Of a DNA stretch of 64,000 nucleotides, positions 1-11,900 are shown piece after piece; the first letter of the stretch is position 1, and each line of letters opens with the position of its first letter. The DNA comes from Allolobophora icterica (taxonomy: Eukaryota > Annelida > Clitellata > Crassiclitellata > Lumbricidae), in assembly GCA_963556255.1 (NCBI GenBank), contig OY744609.1, forward strand, positions 13,029,290 through 13,093,289, read 5' to 3'. The position numbers were made by a program, and so were the translations under genes. The notes below the pieces were generated by a model. The model did no database searches. It saw only the letters and a program-made list of their open reading frames with translations, and had not been told where the DNA came from.

Positions 1-248
1 CCCTCCCTTCCTCTTTGCGGACGTCCTAAATGGACGACGCAGTACTAGAAGGTTTACGCCATCCAGAACTAGACCAGCCATGCAAGCGCACTGTCCGTTA
101 ACGGCGTTGCACTCGTCAGTGGGCTCTGGTTTCTAAGCAATATAATTATAGCCTAATGTCTATGCACGCGTGAGCTTGTATTGTATTCTATTGTATTTAC
201 GACTTATAAAGCGTATATTGTATTCTATTATATTTATTGTACTTACGA

Positions 249-310
249 ATTATTTATAAAGCGCCTCTCGCAGTACAACCTAATCAGAGGCGCTCCCAGT
301 GCGAGGAACC
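249..310 (-). mobile_element. LINE/SINE 3' tail fragment
   Basis: On the minus strand it reads GGGAGCGCCTCTGA... then GGCGCTTTATAAAT, the same tail as the L2-like LINE ends at 17620-17690 and 29905-29975 and the SINE at 38030-38250. Confidence 0.6.
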
Positions 311-485
311 CCGTAGGCGCGCCATTAGCCGCTCTTCTAGTTGTCTGTGCATTGTTTTGGTCGCTAATGACATTTCTGCTCTTAATGACATTTAGGCGCA
401 ATATCCGTGGGTTGGCGCAGTTAACGCCTTTGTGAGGTACCGGTACTTCAAAGCCGCTAGAGCTAGTAAATGTCTAGATAGAGCG

Positions 486-520
486 GCCTACATACATACA
501 CATACATACGCACACACACG

Positions 521-552
<32 letters not shown>

Positions 553-652
553 TACATACACACATACATACATACACACACATACATACACACACATACA
601 TACATACATACATACATACATACATACATACACATACATACATTCAAACACG
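486..652. repeat. (CATA)n/(CA)n microsatellite
   Basis: Tetranucleotide CATA repeat with CA runs. ORFs across it are low-complexity only. Confidence 0.97.
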
Positions 653-660
653 CCTTCATA

Positions 661-1219
661 ATTTTTTCCCACCAAAACTCACCTTTAACATTCGTTTCAT
701 TTATTTGGCTCAACTATTTCACATCAACGTTTCGGTTAACCTACGTCAGGCGTGGGTCTGTAATGCAATGAAAAACCCGAAATTTCTCAACGTTACACAA
801 GGCAGACAAACTTAATACAGCCGGCGCTATATATATATATAAATGTAAGTCGAAAAGAGCGAGGTTGTTGGGCGAGTATCAACTATCAAGTAATTCTGGC
901 ATACTACAAGAGCCAGTTGGATCAAACGGACGGACGGACATGGTCACATAAATTCAAATAATAGGGTATCAACAGGAATTAAGTAGCAAGCTATAATTGC
1001 GTTCCGTGCCAAGCGTAAATATAGTGGCCCCCAAAGATCAACTTAACCAATAAAGAGCACATTTTTTTATCTCGAATATAGGGCCTAATATTTGCTATAG
1101 GCCAAAATATGTTCAAACGACAAATTTTAAATAAGTGAGGTGTCTATCTATTAATATTAAGTATTTAGGGCCTACACTTTTATTTGCTGTTACTTAATTT
1201 TATTACATTATTTCATTTT
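661..1219. other. Unassigned, AT-rich
   Basis: I see no gene. A short (AT)n lies at 829-841 and GGGCCTA words occur near 1080 and 1168. Confidence 0.5.
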
Positions 1220-1380
1220 AGGTATAACACATTTGTTTAAAGGTTTGACTGTCACCGGGGAGGTACTTAGGGCCTATGACGAATCAATCTCTTTATAACA
1301 GACTGAAGCTCACCCCTGTCCGTCTGGCTCGCAAAGTCCCACCATGCAGGGGAAGCATACAGCAAGCGAACGTATTATAA
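1220..1380 (-). pseudogene. Non-LTR retrotransposon RT C-terminal fragment
   Basis: The minus strand encodes VRLLYASPAWWDFASQ and LQSVIKRLIRH, matching the LLYASPAWWGF block near the end of CR1/jockey-like RTs. It faces the plus-strand fragment that starts at about 1395 and repeats, in inverted form, the segment at about 13690-13822. Confidence 0.75.
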
Positions 1381-1394
1381 CACCATCACCCATT

Positions 1395-1479
1395 CCGGGT
1401 GTGACCAGAGTAAATTCCATGAAGGTTTTGGGGGTAACAATCACAGACACCCTTAACTTTTAGACACATATAGCCCTTA
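1395..1479 (+). pseudogene. Non-LTR RT fragment, left part, cut by the LARD-like element
   Basis: Encodes VNSMKVLGVTITDTLNF, a stop, then THI, matching the KVLGVTI.D.L.W..HI block of CR1/jockey-like RTs. The next RT block (ALRIL.AHGL) resumes at about 13618, beyond two nested insertions. Confidence 0.75.
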
Positions 1480-1483
1480 TATG
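1480..1483. other. Target-site duplication tatg (left) of the LARD-like element
   Basis: tatg lies directly before TGTGG at 1484 and again directly after CCACA at 12257-12260. Confidence 0.6.
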
Positions 1484-2380
1484 TGTGGCGTTCTGCGCCC
1501 GCCCGGACGCCTGCACTCTCGTTGCGTCGGGCGGGTTTCCGTTGTGGTGGTGACTCCAGCCCACTGCCCGTCTGGAGCCCCACCAGAGTCACTGCCTTGT
1601 CTACTTTCAACGTAAAATGGCTGTTCTCTATCTCTGTCCATAGTGAACGTTCCTATCAGAGGAGATTCAGGATTGGCCGCTTAAGAAAGGCAACACTATA
1701 CCGTTCTATCTCGGGGTCTGACTCTGCTCTTTTCCGCGGTCGCCGGATGGGCAACGTCCTGCAGGATGGCCGTCCTTCAGAACAGGGTTCGTTCTCTTAC
1801 CAGCAGGAGTCTTCCTCTTTTGTGTGCCTTCTTAGCTACGGGCTTCCTCCAAGTCTCCACATGATCTGAACTTTAACGTACCATTCTACATCTCGTGACT
1901 CGAACTATCGCCATTTATAAGGGACACCAAACGTTTTCTAAGTATCGGGAACAAGGAATACATGCGACAAGTCTCTGCATCACATCGTCCTAGACACCGG
2001 TCTATTGGGCAACTGTCAATTGTAACTCTCTACGTCGTGTAGTCTAGGCACCTGTCCATACATCTTCCCACCGTACGTATCTCTCGCTCTATTTCCGTGC
2101 AGGGCATACCGGCCTCACGCTTATCTTGTCATGCACCACATTTACGGAGTAAGTTTCCTTACCCGTCTTCTGTGTTGGCAATTGTCGACCAACACAGTGA
2201 TAAATTCTGCTTCGAAAGATAACGGTAAGGGGGTCTATGGCACTCTGATAGTGATGTTCCTCTCTCTACCCTTCGCTATCTACACACAGAACTTCGTTCC
2301 GACCTACGCACGAGGGGGCCCATCCTCGCACTTCAGTCAGTTCTCAGAGCTGTGTGTTGCGACAAGCAAATATGTTTCTA

Positions 2381-2820
2381 CCTGGGTATCCGACAACCCG
2401 GACTTTCACGTATCACTCTCTTGGTCTGCTTTATTATTTCCCTTCAAACACGGGATTATCGTACTCCTCACCTCGGCACTCTGATTAGCCGAATCTCGCT
2501 GGGAAACGCGGTCGTGCCTCTTTAGGACCTGGGTATCCGACTACCCGATCCAAACTTTGAGGTTAATCTCTTGGTCTGCGTTAATGCCCCTTTTACCTGT
2601 GGACGCTCGTACACTTCACCTTGGGACTCTGACTAGCTGAACTTCAGCTAGGAAAACCCGGACATCTCTCTTCCAAACATGGGTTCCCGACTACCCGAAA
2701 GTTCACGTATCGTTTACTCTTGGTCTGAGTCAATGTCCCTTTTACCTGGGACTCCCGTACACTTCACCCTGGGATCTGACCCGCTGTATCCTCTCGTTGC
2801 GGCGTATCCCTACCCGTTTA
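2381..2820 (+). repeat. Tandem ~148-bp repeat in the LTR, three units
   Basis: Units start at 2381, 2528 and 2678 with GGGTATCCGAC or GGGTTCCCGAC followed by (A/T)ACCC, so each unit opens with a small GGGT...ACCC hairpin. Each also carries a CTCTTGGTCTG box. The same array is at +7490. Confidence 0.85.
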
Positions 2821-3240
2821 CACAACCTTTTATCTTCCCACTATTCAGAATTAGTCTGTCTCGAGACCTGAGCAGTAGAGTGGGCCCTTACTCCACAAGC
2901 CGTATCTCTTGAACCTGACTCTCTGAATCCATTAGAGAACGTAACAGTTGTGTCTTTTCCGGGAGCGCACAGACTCGTACTCACACTCGATTCTGCTAAC
3001 GGTATCTGTGGGTAAATATCAGTAAATTTACCCCGCTATTGCACACAGACCTGTGTATCTTTCCCCCGTGGGAACTGTCCCGAACACCGTAACACCCAGC
3101 GGTCGAATCGTGCGGTTGGTCTCCCGGACGGATATTTGCCGGTAAACCGCGGGAGTAACTATGACTGCAAGGGAACCAAACGCGGGGACCGCGAATGGAA
3201 AATTTACCGGTAGTTCCCCGATGTTATCGAACGGTACCAA

Positions 3241-4108
3241 CGGGGTCACCCTCCCCGTACAAATCGAACTGTCACCACCGGGGTCTTTGCTTCCCCGTTT
3301 TTATACAGACCTGTGTTTTCTCTAACTCTCACGATCGGTCTCTCCCCGAGGTTTACTCAGCCTGTTAAACTTCCACAATCGGGATTCAGACCGGCTCGCG
3401 ATCTAACGGCAGGGTGGGCCCCAAACCTGTCGAATCGGCGGTCAATCCAACACCCAAGAGTGATTAGTTTTGCTGTACTCGGGATCGCACTGGTTAGCCA
3501 ATATTTGACGATACTTGAACTGAGTTATCACTAATCGGGTCTTTGCCCGCGTATCTCTCTGACTGCTACCACCGGGCTTTGCCCGTATATCTCCGACGGT
3601 CAACACCGGGTCTTTGCCCGCGTATCTCCGGGTCTTTGCCCGTGTATTTCTAACGGTCAACAGCGGGGCCTTTCCGCGTGTATCTCTGACGGCTACCACC
3701 GGGTCTTTGCCCGTTTATATCTGACGGTCAACACCGGGTCTTTGCCCGCGTATCTCCGGCCGTGTATTTCTAACGGTCAACAGCGGGGCCTTTCCGCGTG
3801 TCTATCAGACGGTCACCAGCGCGGTCTTTCCGCGTATATATCCAACGGTCAACAACGGGGCCTTTCCCCGGATCTACCGATACAGACCTGTGAGCCTTTA
3901 TCTCTCACGATCGGTCTTTCCCTGTAACGCGAACCAGATACCAACGGGATCTTTCCCGTCTTTCTATCGTACAGTCACCGGCGGGCTCGCCTTTCCCGTC
4001 TTTACCGAACGGCCACCGACTGGGGCTGCTTCCCAGTCTTTATCGAACGGAGCCGCCGGGGCCTTCCCCGGACTATCGAACGGTTTACCAGCGGGGTCAC
4101 CTTCCCCG
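3241..4108 (+). repeat. Array of at least 17 short covarying hairpins in the 5' LTR
   Basis: Hairpins at 3241-3257, 3279-3297, 3536-3549, 3573-3585, 3607-3620, 3629-3642, 3663-3677, 3700-3713, 3735-3748, 3783-3797, 3820-3834, 3856-3870, 3944-3959, 3982-3998, 4020-4036, 4056-4071 and 4092-4108. Each has a G-rich left arm, a pyrimidine-rich loop such as TCTTTG or GCCTTT, and a C-rich right arm. The stems differ but still pair: CGGG/CCCG, GCGG/CCGC, CGCGG/CCGCG, ACGGG/CCCGT, CTGGG/CCCAG, CCGGGG/CCCCGG. Linkers often read TATCTCTGACGGTCAACA. Confidence 0.85.
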
Positions 4109-4300
4109 AACTTTACCGACACAGACCTGTGAGCCTTTATTCCTCACGATCGGTCTTTCCCCGATTCAGCCTTCCACGATCAGACTCGGTACCTTTCGCG
4201 ATCTACAACAGGGTGGGCCCAACCCCGCTGAATCGGCGTTTACCAGCACCGGTCAGACCGCCTTTGGAGCGGCTGTCACTCGGGAGCGCACTGATTAGCC
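3306..4300 (+). repeat. Duplicated module inside the LTR
   Basis: CAGACCTGTG recurs at 3046, 3306, 3883 and 4122, often followed by CTCTCACGATCGGTCT or close to it. The stretches about 3306-3510 and 4122-4300 also share CAGGGTGGGCCC and GAATCGGCG in the same order, so the LTR grew by internal duplication. Confidence 0.7.
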
Positions 4301-4766
4301 TTGTACCGAACCGGTAACCAACGACACTAAAGCACCGTGTCGCTGTACATGTAAAGCGCAGTAACGCCGCTCTACAATATAGGCAAAACACCGTGAGGCA
4401 GCCTATACTTATCCCTCGCCACACTATACCGTGGCTTGTTCCTTATATACTAGCCTACGCACACCTTCTCAAATACAGGTGTCTAAGGTATCGAAATCAA
4501 CCTATGATAATAAGCGCCGCCCTAGCTTTAGGCCTTATTTATTGGACCGAAAAGTGTGTAAAATTATTCTAATTAATAATTTAAATCGCTTGAATGGCAA
4601 AAACAAGCTCAAACTTAATTATTGGCTATTTTAATATCGCGTTAGTGCTACCATTTACGCATCGGCCGCTGACGCCCTGCGATGCATTATATCACCAGAT
4701 ACCGCGTCAACAACACAGCTATTATTGATTAAACCTACAATCAAGACCTGTGGCCAGTCCGCCACA

Positions 4767-7700
4767 CTCTCCCCACCTTACTTAGATGCGGAGCATCTCT
4801 GACAAAATCGGGGACCTTAATCACTCGTGACACAGAAACATCTCCAACCCAGATCCACTTAGAAAGCAAGGAACCATTGTACCACTGGTTATAGGGCGGA
4901 ATACCTCGGTCATCTGGACGACTTACTCGGTCAAGTACTCAATCCAGACCCATCCATCTCCGCACCCCACACGAACGCCAAGTAACGATGATAGCCTGAG
5001 CATCTAAGAGAAGCCCATCTCCTGCGAACCGTACTGACGACAGCCTGTTTAATGGTGCTAGAGATCCAAACCACCACCCTACTGGCAACTTGTCTAATCC
5101 ACCAAGTCGCCAACCTTAACCGGCCCTCTGTCATGAACCTGAGCTCTACCTAACCCATTTGGCCAGGAGACCTAGGAGAGAAAAGTCACCAACTATCTCC
5201 CGATCTTGCAAATAAACGATAACTCCTTCACGTCACGCACACCTCCGAAATAAAACAACCGAAATCAAACGTATCGAGCAGGGGAAGTGACAGCCGCTTA
5301 TGAAAACATTTTTTATGTGTTTCTCGTTTTAATATTTTTTTTGTAGTTTTCTTTTCAAACATATTTTCGTATTTGCACAATTGTCATCTCTAACCGTCAT
5401 CATATAACAACTTAATAGAACCGTAGAACTCTACAACACTGTTCTGTGTCAACGACATTAATACGCAGTATCAGCACATATGTATACTTGCGATATCAGC
5501 CCATAAAATCTGTTCACACCAGCGAACCTCAACCCTCACTCTCGGTAAATGTCAACACAACTCCCGCAATTCAGCGGTACCGCAAAGGTCACCCACACTT
5601 TACAACTCATGCGGTATAAAACATACGCATCACCGAGACATTGTCAACCTGGAAGTGCTCTACGCAAAAGCATTGTCGAGTGAACATTTCCAAAATCGTA
5701 CTTCAAGAGCAGTCCTCTATCAAAAGGTAACTAGGATCACTATTCAGAAGAACCAACAGACAGTCCAAAGAAAATGGATTTTCACCAAAGAAAACTTGGA
5801 CGACATCCCTCCAGTCCATGAAACACCGTAAATCAACCTGTTATCCATTTCAGTACTAGGAAACAGTTCAAACTAAAGGTCTCATCAAAAGAAAACTCAA
5901 AAGTGTCATTCGACAAAGTCTGGAAAACCACCGCAATCAAGCGGTAACTGGTACCGCAAATCATCACACATACGAACACAGTCCAGCCAAACGCTTCATC
6001 AAGAGGAAACTCAAAATAATGTCTTTCGACAAAGTCCAGAAAACCTCCGCAATTAAGCGGTAACCACATCATACTTGTGATGCAACTCCGTGTTTCTCCT
6101 CGTTACTAAGTCTCAAAATTACTTCAGTAACTTATGCTCGGTAGCGGATACGTTCCGTTCCCGAGCCGAATTCTCAGACTGGTTACCCGCCGACTGCACT
6201 CTTATTAGTGTCGGCAATGAACAGGCAACGCTCTGTACCTCCCAATTCTAACCCCAAGGAAACAACATGGGACCAGCGACCTTTCACTTCCGGAATCCAA
6301 GAGACAACGCTGTGGCCTGCGTTCCAGAATCGCATCGACACATTCTGCTACACTTCAACGTTCGGAATTACCTGGACGACAACACTGGCTTCGACGGATC
6401 CTACGTCCAGCCTAAGATTCGCTCCTTCACCTCCTCCGGCAGCTCTCTGTGCACACCACCGTCTTATATGCCCTTTTGTCCACACTGACACCAACGAGGT
6501 AATCAGTGTTTCTCCAAATTACCCGGGCTCCTACGGTTCCTATGCACTTCCAGGGGTTCCGTTCCCCTATTAACAACTGCCTCCAACCTGGTGAATTCTA
6601 CTGCGAACTTCCTAATCTCTGCAACCCCGCACGAACGCCAAGCAACGATGATAGCCTGAGCAATAATCCTTGGTGCGAGCAACCACTCTGCGACCGTAGA
6701 GAAGCCCGTCTCCTGCGAACCGTGCTGACGACAGCCTTTTTAATGGTGCAAGAGATCAATAACGTGAATCGTGATTCGACGCCAGTCGTCCATCATCCAA
6801 TTCTCGCCCTTCACTAGATTCTCGAAATCGACATCAAGAAATCCCAAGCGATCATCCGTCTACAACGTTGACTTTCCGGTTGTCTCTTGCCCCTTTTACT
6901 CGGTCGTACTTATGGTCTGTTTCGCATGCTTATACTCATAAGCCACCTCTGCCTCAACATTAGCAGGATCTCTTCCTCGCACCTTCTGTGCTAAGAGTTG
7001 GATTGGCGAACGCATCTATACAAGCGTCGCAATCACCCGTTTCCAAATAATCACTTTCAGTCCTGACTGCAACAGAACCGTCAGCCTCCTAATCTCTTGC
7101 ACTATAGCTCAGACTTTCTCCATGAGCTTCCCCGTTAGTGCAAAGATTCATTCGAACTAGGCTTCTCTGTTCTTCGGACCCGTAACTGGCGTTAATCTCT
7201 TCATTTGCCAAGCTACATTTCTCTATACACCCACATCTCACAGCAAATGAGGTGTGTACCTTGTTTAAACGTATCTTTATTGGTCACTCCACGAGTTACA
7301 TCTAGCGCAACTTGTAACTTCACCAAAACGCGGCACCTCAGGTTTAATTAGTATGACACGATCAGTCGGTTAATCGCCTCTCTTCTAAGTAACAGCGTCT
7401 TCCCAGTACGCCGCTAGATTCCTTCGTACATCTCATGGTCTCCTGTCGGTTTCACAGAAACTGGCGGTCCCCATGCGGGTTGCCGCCCGCGAAAAGCCCG
7501 AAACACAACTTTCTTGATATATTGTGAAAACTCTGGGAATTTCCACCGACTATCCAAACACTACCACCTCGTTCAGAACTCTGTCTCAGCGTAAGCTTCT
7601 GAACAGTACTATTTTCGCTGCATCGTACACACGTAAATCACTTTCAGCGCTCGGTCAACGGCCTTAACTTCAGCCCTATCACCGAGGCTGAAGTTGGGCT

Positions 7701-8973
7701 TCTCATATGTTCTCGTGTTCCTGTCTCTGTTTCTCTGTCACTTGTGTAACCGTGTCTCACCGGGTTTCACAGCATAGTCGACCTTTGTCACTTTCCCGGT
7801 CTACGCCTCGTATTACGTATTTGTGTTCCTGAGCCACTGAAAGCGGACATGCTTCGTCCACTCGCCGATTACCTGACACCAAATACTCGCTTTCTGCGTA
7901 AAATTATCTCCATATAATGAAAGTGGTTCTCGTACTTCTAAAACACGAAAAAAACGACCAGGAAGCATCTAAGGAGCAGAAACCATGGAACCAAAAACTA
8001 GCGAAGTAAAAGATCTGGATAACTCATCACCGTCAAACCGTCTCGAAAACACAAGAAACTACGCGGACACACAAATGACCAACTCTTCTCAAAAGACCGG
8101 ACGGAAAGGGAGAAGAAACAACACGCAAACGCGAAGAAAGCGTCAACACTTAGGGAAACGATCGGTAAGAAACCAGGAAAAACAACGAATGAAACCTGGG
8201 AACCAAATGACAAACAACTCCCACAAGAACTAGGTACTCAACCTCGGAGAGACTCAAAAACAACGAGAAGTCGCATAGAATACTGGCCTCCGGAATCACC
8301 CGAAAACACCAACGAGATGAAAACGGCAGACGGCAGCGCGAACTACCGACACATCAACTAGCAGAAACGCAGAAATAGAAAGAGGAGAAAAACAAACTCT
8401 ACCGAATACTCCAACGATTCCAGTTTCCACACGATGCCCGAAAACTCTGGTTCAACTACAACGACTTCCTCATACATTCCCGGTCACCATACGCCACACC
8501 CAAACGCATAGATTTATACCGTATTTAAACTAAGTACTTGAACCAGCTCAAGGGGTCCTCGTATGCCTTCTACCGCTTTCCAACGTATAAGTCGCGGTAC
8601 TTTAAAGTCACAAAACGTTCCGATAAAACAAGCTCTGTATCTTTAACTAAGATCTCGTAATTTGTATCTTTCTGGAAACCTACCTCAGTACTCCCTGGAA
8701 CGAATCTCGACCATTCCACAAAACCAATGGGAAAACGATCCTCTTACATGGCCACTCGGGGCCTCAGCTTCCGTTTCAATATTACTAAGTGCACAAGTGC
8801 TACCGATTCACAATACAGCTATAACTCAATCTGTCGTGTCTATGCACCCACACCATTGTGGTCTAAACTTCTGTGTACAAAATTGGAAAATCATCCGACT
8901 CGTCACCTGCACCTTCTAGAATTTCCTCTGCTCTACGGCAAGAAAACGCTGGCACCCCACTTCTGGTACCAGT
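4767..8973. other. Interior of the LARD-like element, no gene seen
   Basis: 4.2 kb, more GC-rich than the surrounding genome. The longest frames (about 120 and 100 codons near 6208 and 6506) show no known domain. Parts are internally repeated: about 4965-5065 matches about 6630-6755 with an insertion, and about 5860-5950 matches about 5985-6070. No purine tract is seen directly before 8974. Confidence 0.75.
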
Positions 8974-11900
8974 TGTGGCGTTCTGCGCCCGCCCGGACGC
9001 CTGCACTCTCGTTGCGTCGGGCGGGTTTCCGTTGTGGTGGTGACTCCAGCCCACTGCCCGTCTGGAGCCCCACCAGAGTCACTGCCTTGTCTACTTTCAA
9101 CGTAAAATGGCTGTTCTCTATCTCTGTCCATAGTGAACGTTCCTATCAGAGGAGATTCAGGATTGGCCGCTTAAGAAAGGCAACACTATACCGTTCTATC
9201 TCGGGGTCTGACTCTGCTCTTTTCCGCGGTCGCCGGATGGGCAACGTCCTGCAGGATGGCCGTCCTTCAGAACAGGGTTCGTTCTCTTACCAGCAGGAGT
9301 CTTCCTCTTTTGTGTGCCTTCTTAGCTACGGGCTTCCTCCAAGTCTCCACATGATCTGAACTTTAACGTACCATTCTACATCTCGTGACTCGAACTATCG
9401 CCATTTATAAGGGACACCAAACGTTTTCTAAGTATCGGGAACAAGGAATACATGCGACAAGTCTCTGCATCACATCGTCCTAGACACCGGTCTATTGGGC
9501 AACTGTCAATTGTAACTCTCTACGTCGTGTAGTCTAGGCACCTGTCCATACATCTTCCCACCGTACGTATCTCTCGCTCTATTTCCGTGCAGGGCATACC
9601 GGCCTCACGCTTATCTTGTCATGCACCACATTTACGGAGTAAGTTTCCTTACCCGTCTTCTGTGTTGGCAATTGTCGACCAACACAGTGATAAATTCTGC
9701 TTCGAAAGATAACGGTAAGGGGGTCTATGGCACTCTGATAGTGAAGGTCCTCTCTCTACCCTTCGCTATCTACACACAGAACTTCGTTCCGACCTACGCA
9801 CGAGGGGGCCCATCCTCGCACTTCAGTCAGTTCTCAGAGCTGTGTGTTGCGACAAGCAAATATGTTTCTACCTGGGTATCCGACAACCCGGACTTTCACG
9901 TATCACTCTCTTGGTCTGCTTTATTATTTCCCTTCAAACACGGGATTATCGTACTCCTCACCTCGGCACTCTGATTAGCCGAATCTCGCTGGGAAACGCG
10001 GTCGTGCCTCTTTAGGACCTGGGTATCCGACTACCCGATCCAAACTTTGAGGTTAATCTCTTGGTCTGCGTTAATGCCCCTTTTACCTGTGGACGCTCGT
10101 ACACTTCACCTTGGGACTCTGACTAGCTGAACTTCAGCTAGGAAAACCCGGACATCTCTCTTCCAAACATGGGTTCCCGACTACCCGAAAGTTCACGTAT
10201 CGTTTACTCTTGGTCTGAGTCAATGTCCCTTTTACCTGGGACTCCCGTACACTTCACCCTGGGATCTGACCCGCTGTATCCTCTCGTTGCGGCGTATCCC
10301 TACCCGTTTACACAACCTTTTATCTTCCCACTATTCAGAATTAGTCTGTCTCGAGACCTGAGCAGTAGAGTGGGCCCTTACTCCACAAGCCGTATCTCTT
10401 GAACCTGACTCTCTGAATCCATTAGAGAACGTAACAGTTGTGTCTTTTCCGGGAGCGCACAGACTCGTACTCACACTCGATTCTGCTAACGGTATCTGTG
10501 GGTAAATATCAGTAAATTTACCCCGCTATTGCACACAGACCTGTGTATCTTTCCCCCGTGGGAACTGTCCCGAACACCGTAACACCCAGCGGTCGAATCG
10601 TGCGGTTGGTCTCCCGGACGGATATTTGCCGGTAAACCGCGGGAGTAACTATGACTGCAAGGGAACCAAACGCGGGGACCGCGAATGGAAAATTTACCGG
10701 TAGTTCCCCGATGTTATCGAACGGTACCAACGGGGTCACCCTCCCCGTACAAATCGAACTGTCACCACCGGGGTCTTTGCTTCCCCGTTTTTATACAGAC
10801 CTGTGTTTTCTCTAACTCTCACGATCGGTCTCTCCCCGAGGTTTACTCAGCCTGTTAAACTTCCACAATCGGGATTCAGACCGGCTCGCGATCTAACGGC
10901 AGGGTGGGCCCCAAACCTGTCGAATCGGCGGTCAATCCAACACCCAAGAGTGATTAGTTTTGCTGTACTCGGGATCGCACTGGTTAGCCAATATTTGACG
11001 ATACTTGAACTGAGTTATCACTAATCGGGTCTTTGCCCGCGTATCTCTCTGACTGCTACCACCGGGCTTTGCCCGTATATCTCCGACGGTCAACACCGGG
11101 TCTTTGCCCGCGTATCTCCGGGTCTTTGCCCGTGTATTTCTAACGGTCAACAGCGGGGCCTTTCCGCGTGTATCTCTGACGGCTACCACCGGGTCTTTGC
11201 CCGTTTATATCTGACGGTCAACACCGGGTCTTTGCCCGCGTATCTCCGGCCGTGTATTTCTAACGGTCAACAGCGGGGCCTTTCCGCGTGTCTATCAGAC
11301 GGTCACCAGCGCGGTCTTTCCGCGTATATATCCAACGGTCAACAACGGGGCCTTTCCCCGGATCTACCGATACAGACCTGTGAGCCTTTATCTCTCACGA
11401 TCGGTCTTTCCCTGTAACGCGAACCAGATACCAACGGGATCTTTCCCGTCTTTCTATCGTACAGTCACCGGCGGGCTCGCCTTTCCCGTCTTTACCGAAC
11501 GGCCACCGACTGGGGCTGCTTCCCAGTCTTTATCGAACGGAGCCGCCGGGGCCTTCCCCGGACTATCGAACGGTTTACCAGCGGGGTCACCTTCCCCGAA
11601 CTTTACCGACACAGACCTGTGAGCCTTTATTCCTCACGATCGGTCTTTCCCCGATTCAGCCTTCCACGATCAGACTCGGTACCTTTCGCGATCTACAACA
11701 GGGTGGGCCCAACCCCGCTGAATCGGCGTTTACCAGCACCGGTCAGACCGCCTTTGGAGCGGCTGTCACTCGGGAGCGCACTGATTAGCCTTGTACCGAA
11801 CCGGTAACCAACGACACTAAAGCACCGTGTCGCTGTACATGTAAAGCGCAGTAACGCCGCTCTACAATATAGGCAAAACACCGTGAGGCAGCCTATACTT

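Larger units (their letters stand above)
1484..4766 (+). repeat. 5' terminal direct repeat (LTR-like) of the LARD-like element
   Basis: Matches 8974-12256 at a constant offset of 7490. Begins TGTGGCG and ends GCCACA. It contains ~148-bp tandem units (2381-2800), a hairpin array (3241-4108) and an internal module duplication (about 3306-3510 and 4122-4300). ORFs in it are short, occur in both copies and resemble no family. Confidence 0.93.

Noticed and set aside
1483..2912. Small ORFs repeated in both terminal repeats (for example at 1483-1869 and 2131-2484)
   Set aside because: They have no recognisable domain, and their identity in both copies only reflects the duplication.
3535..4108. CRISPR-like or tRNA-like array in the LTR
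   Set aside because: Spacing is irregular, stems vary and there are no spacers or cloverleaf folds. Better described as covarying hairpins.
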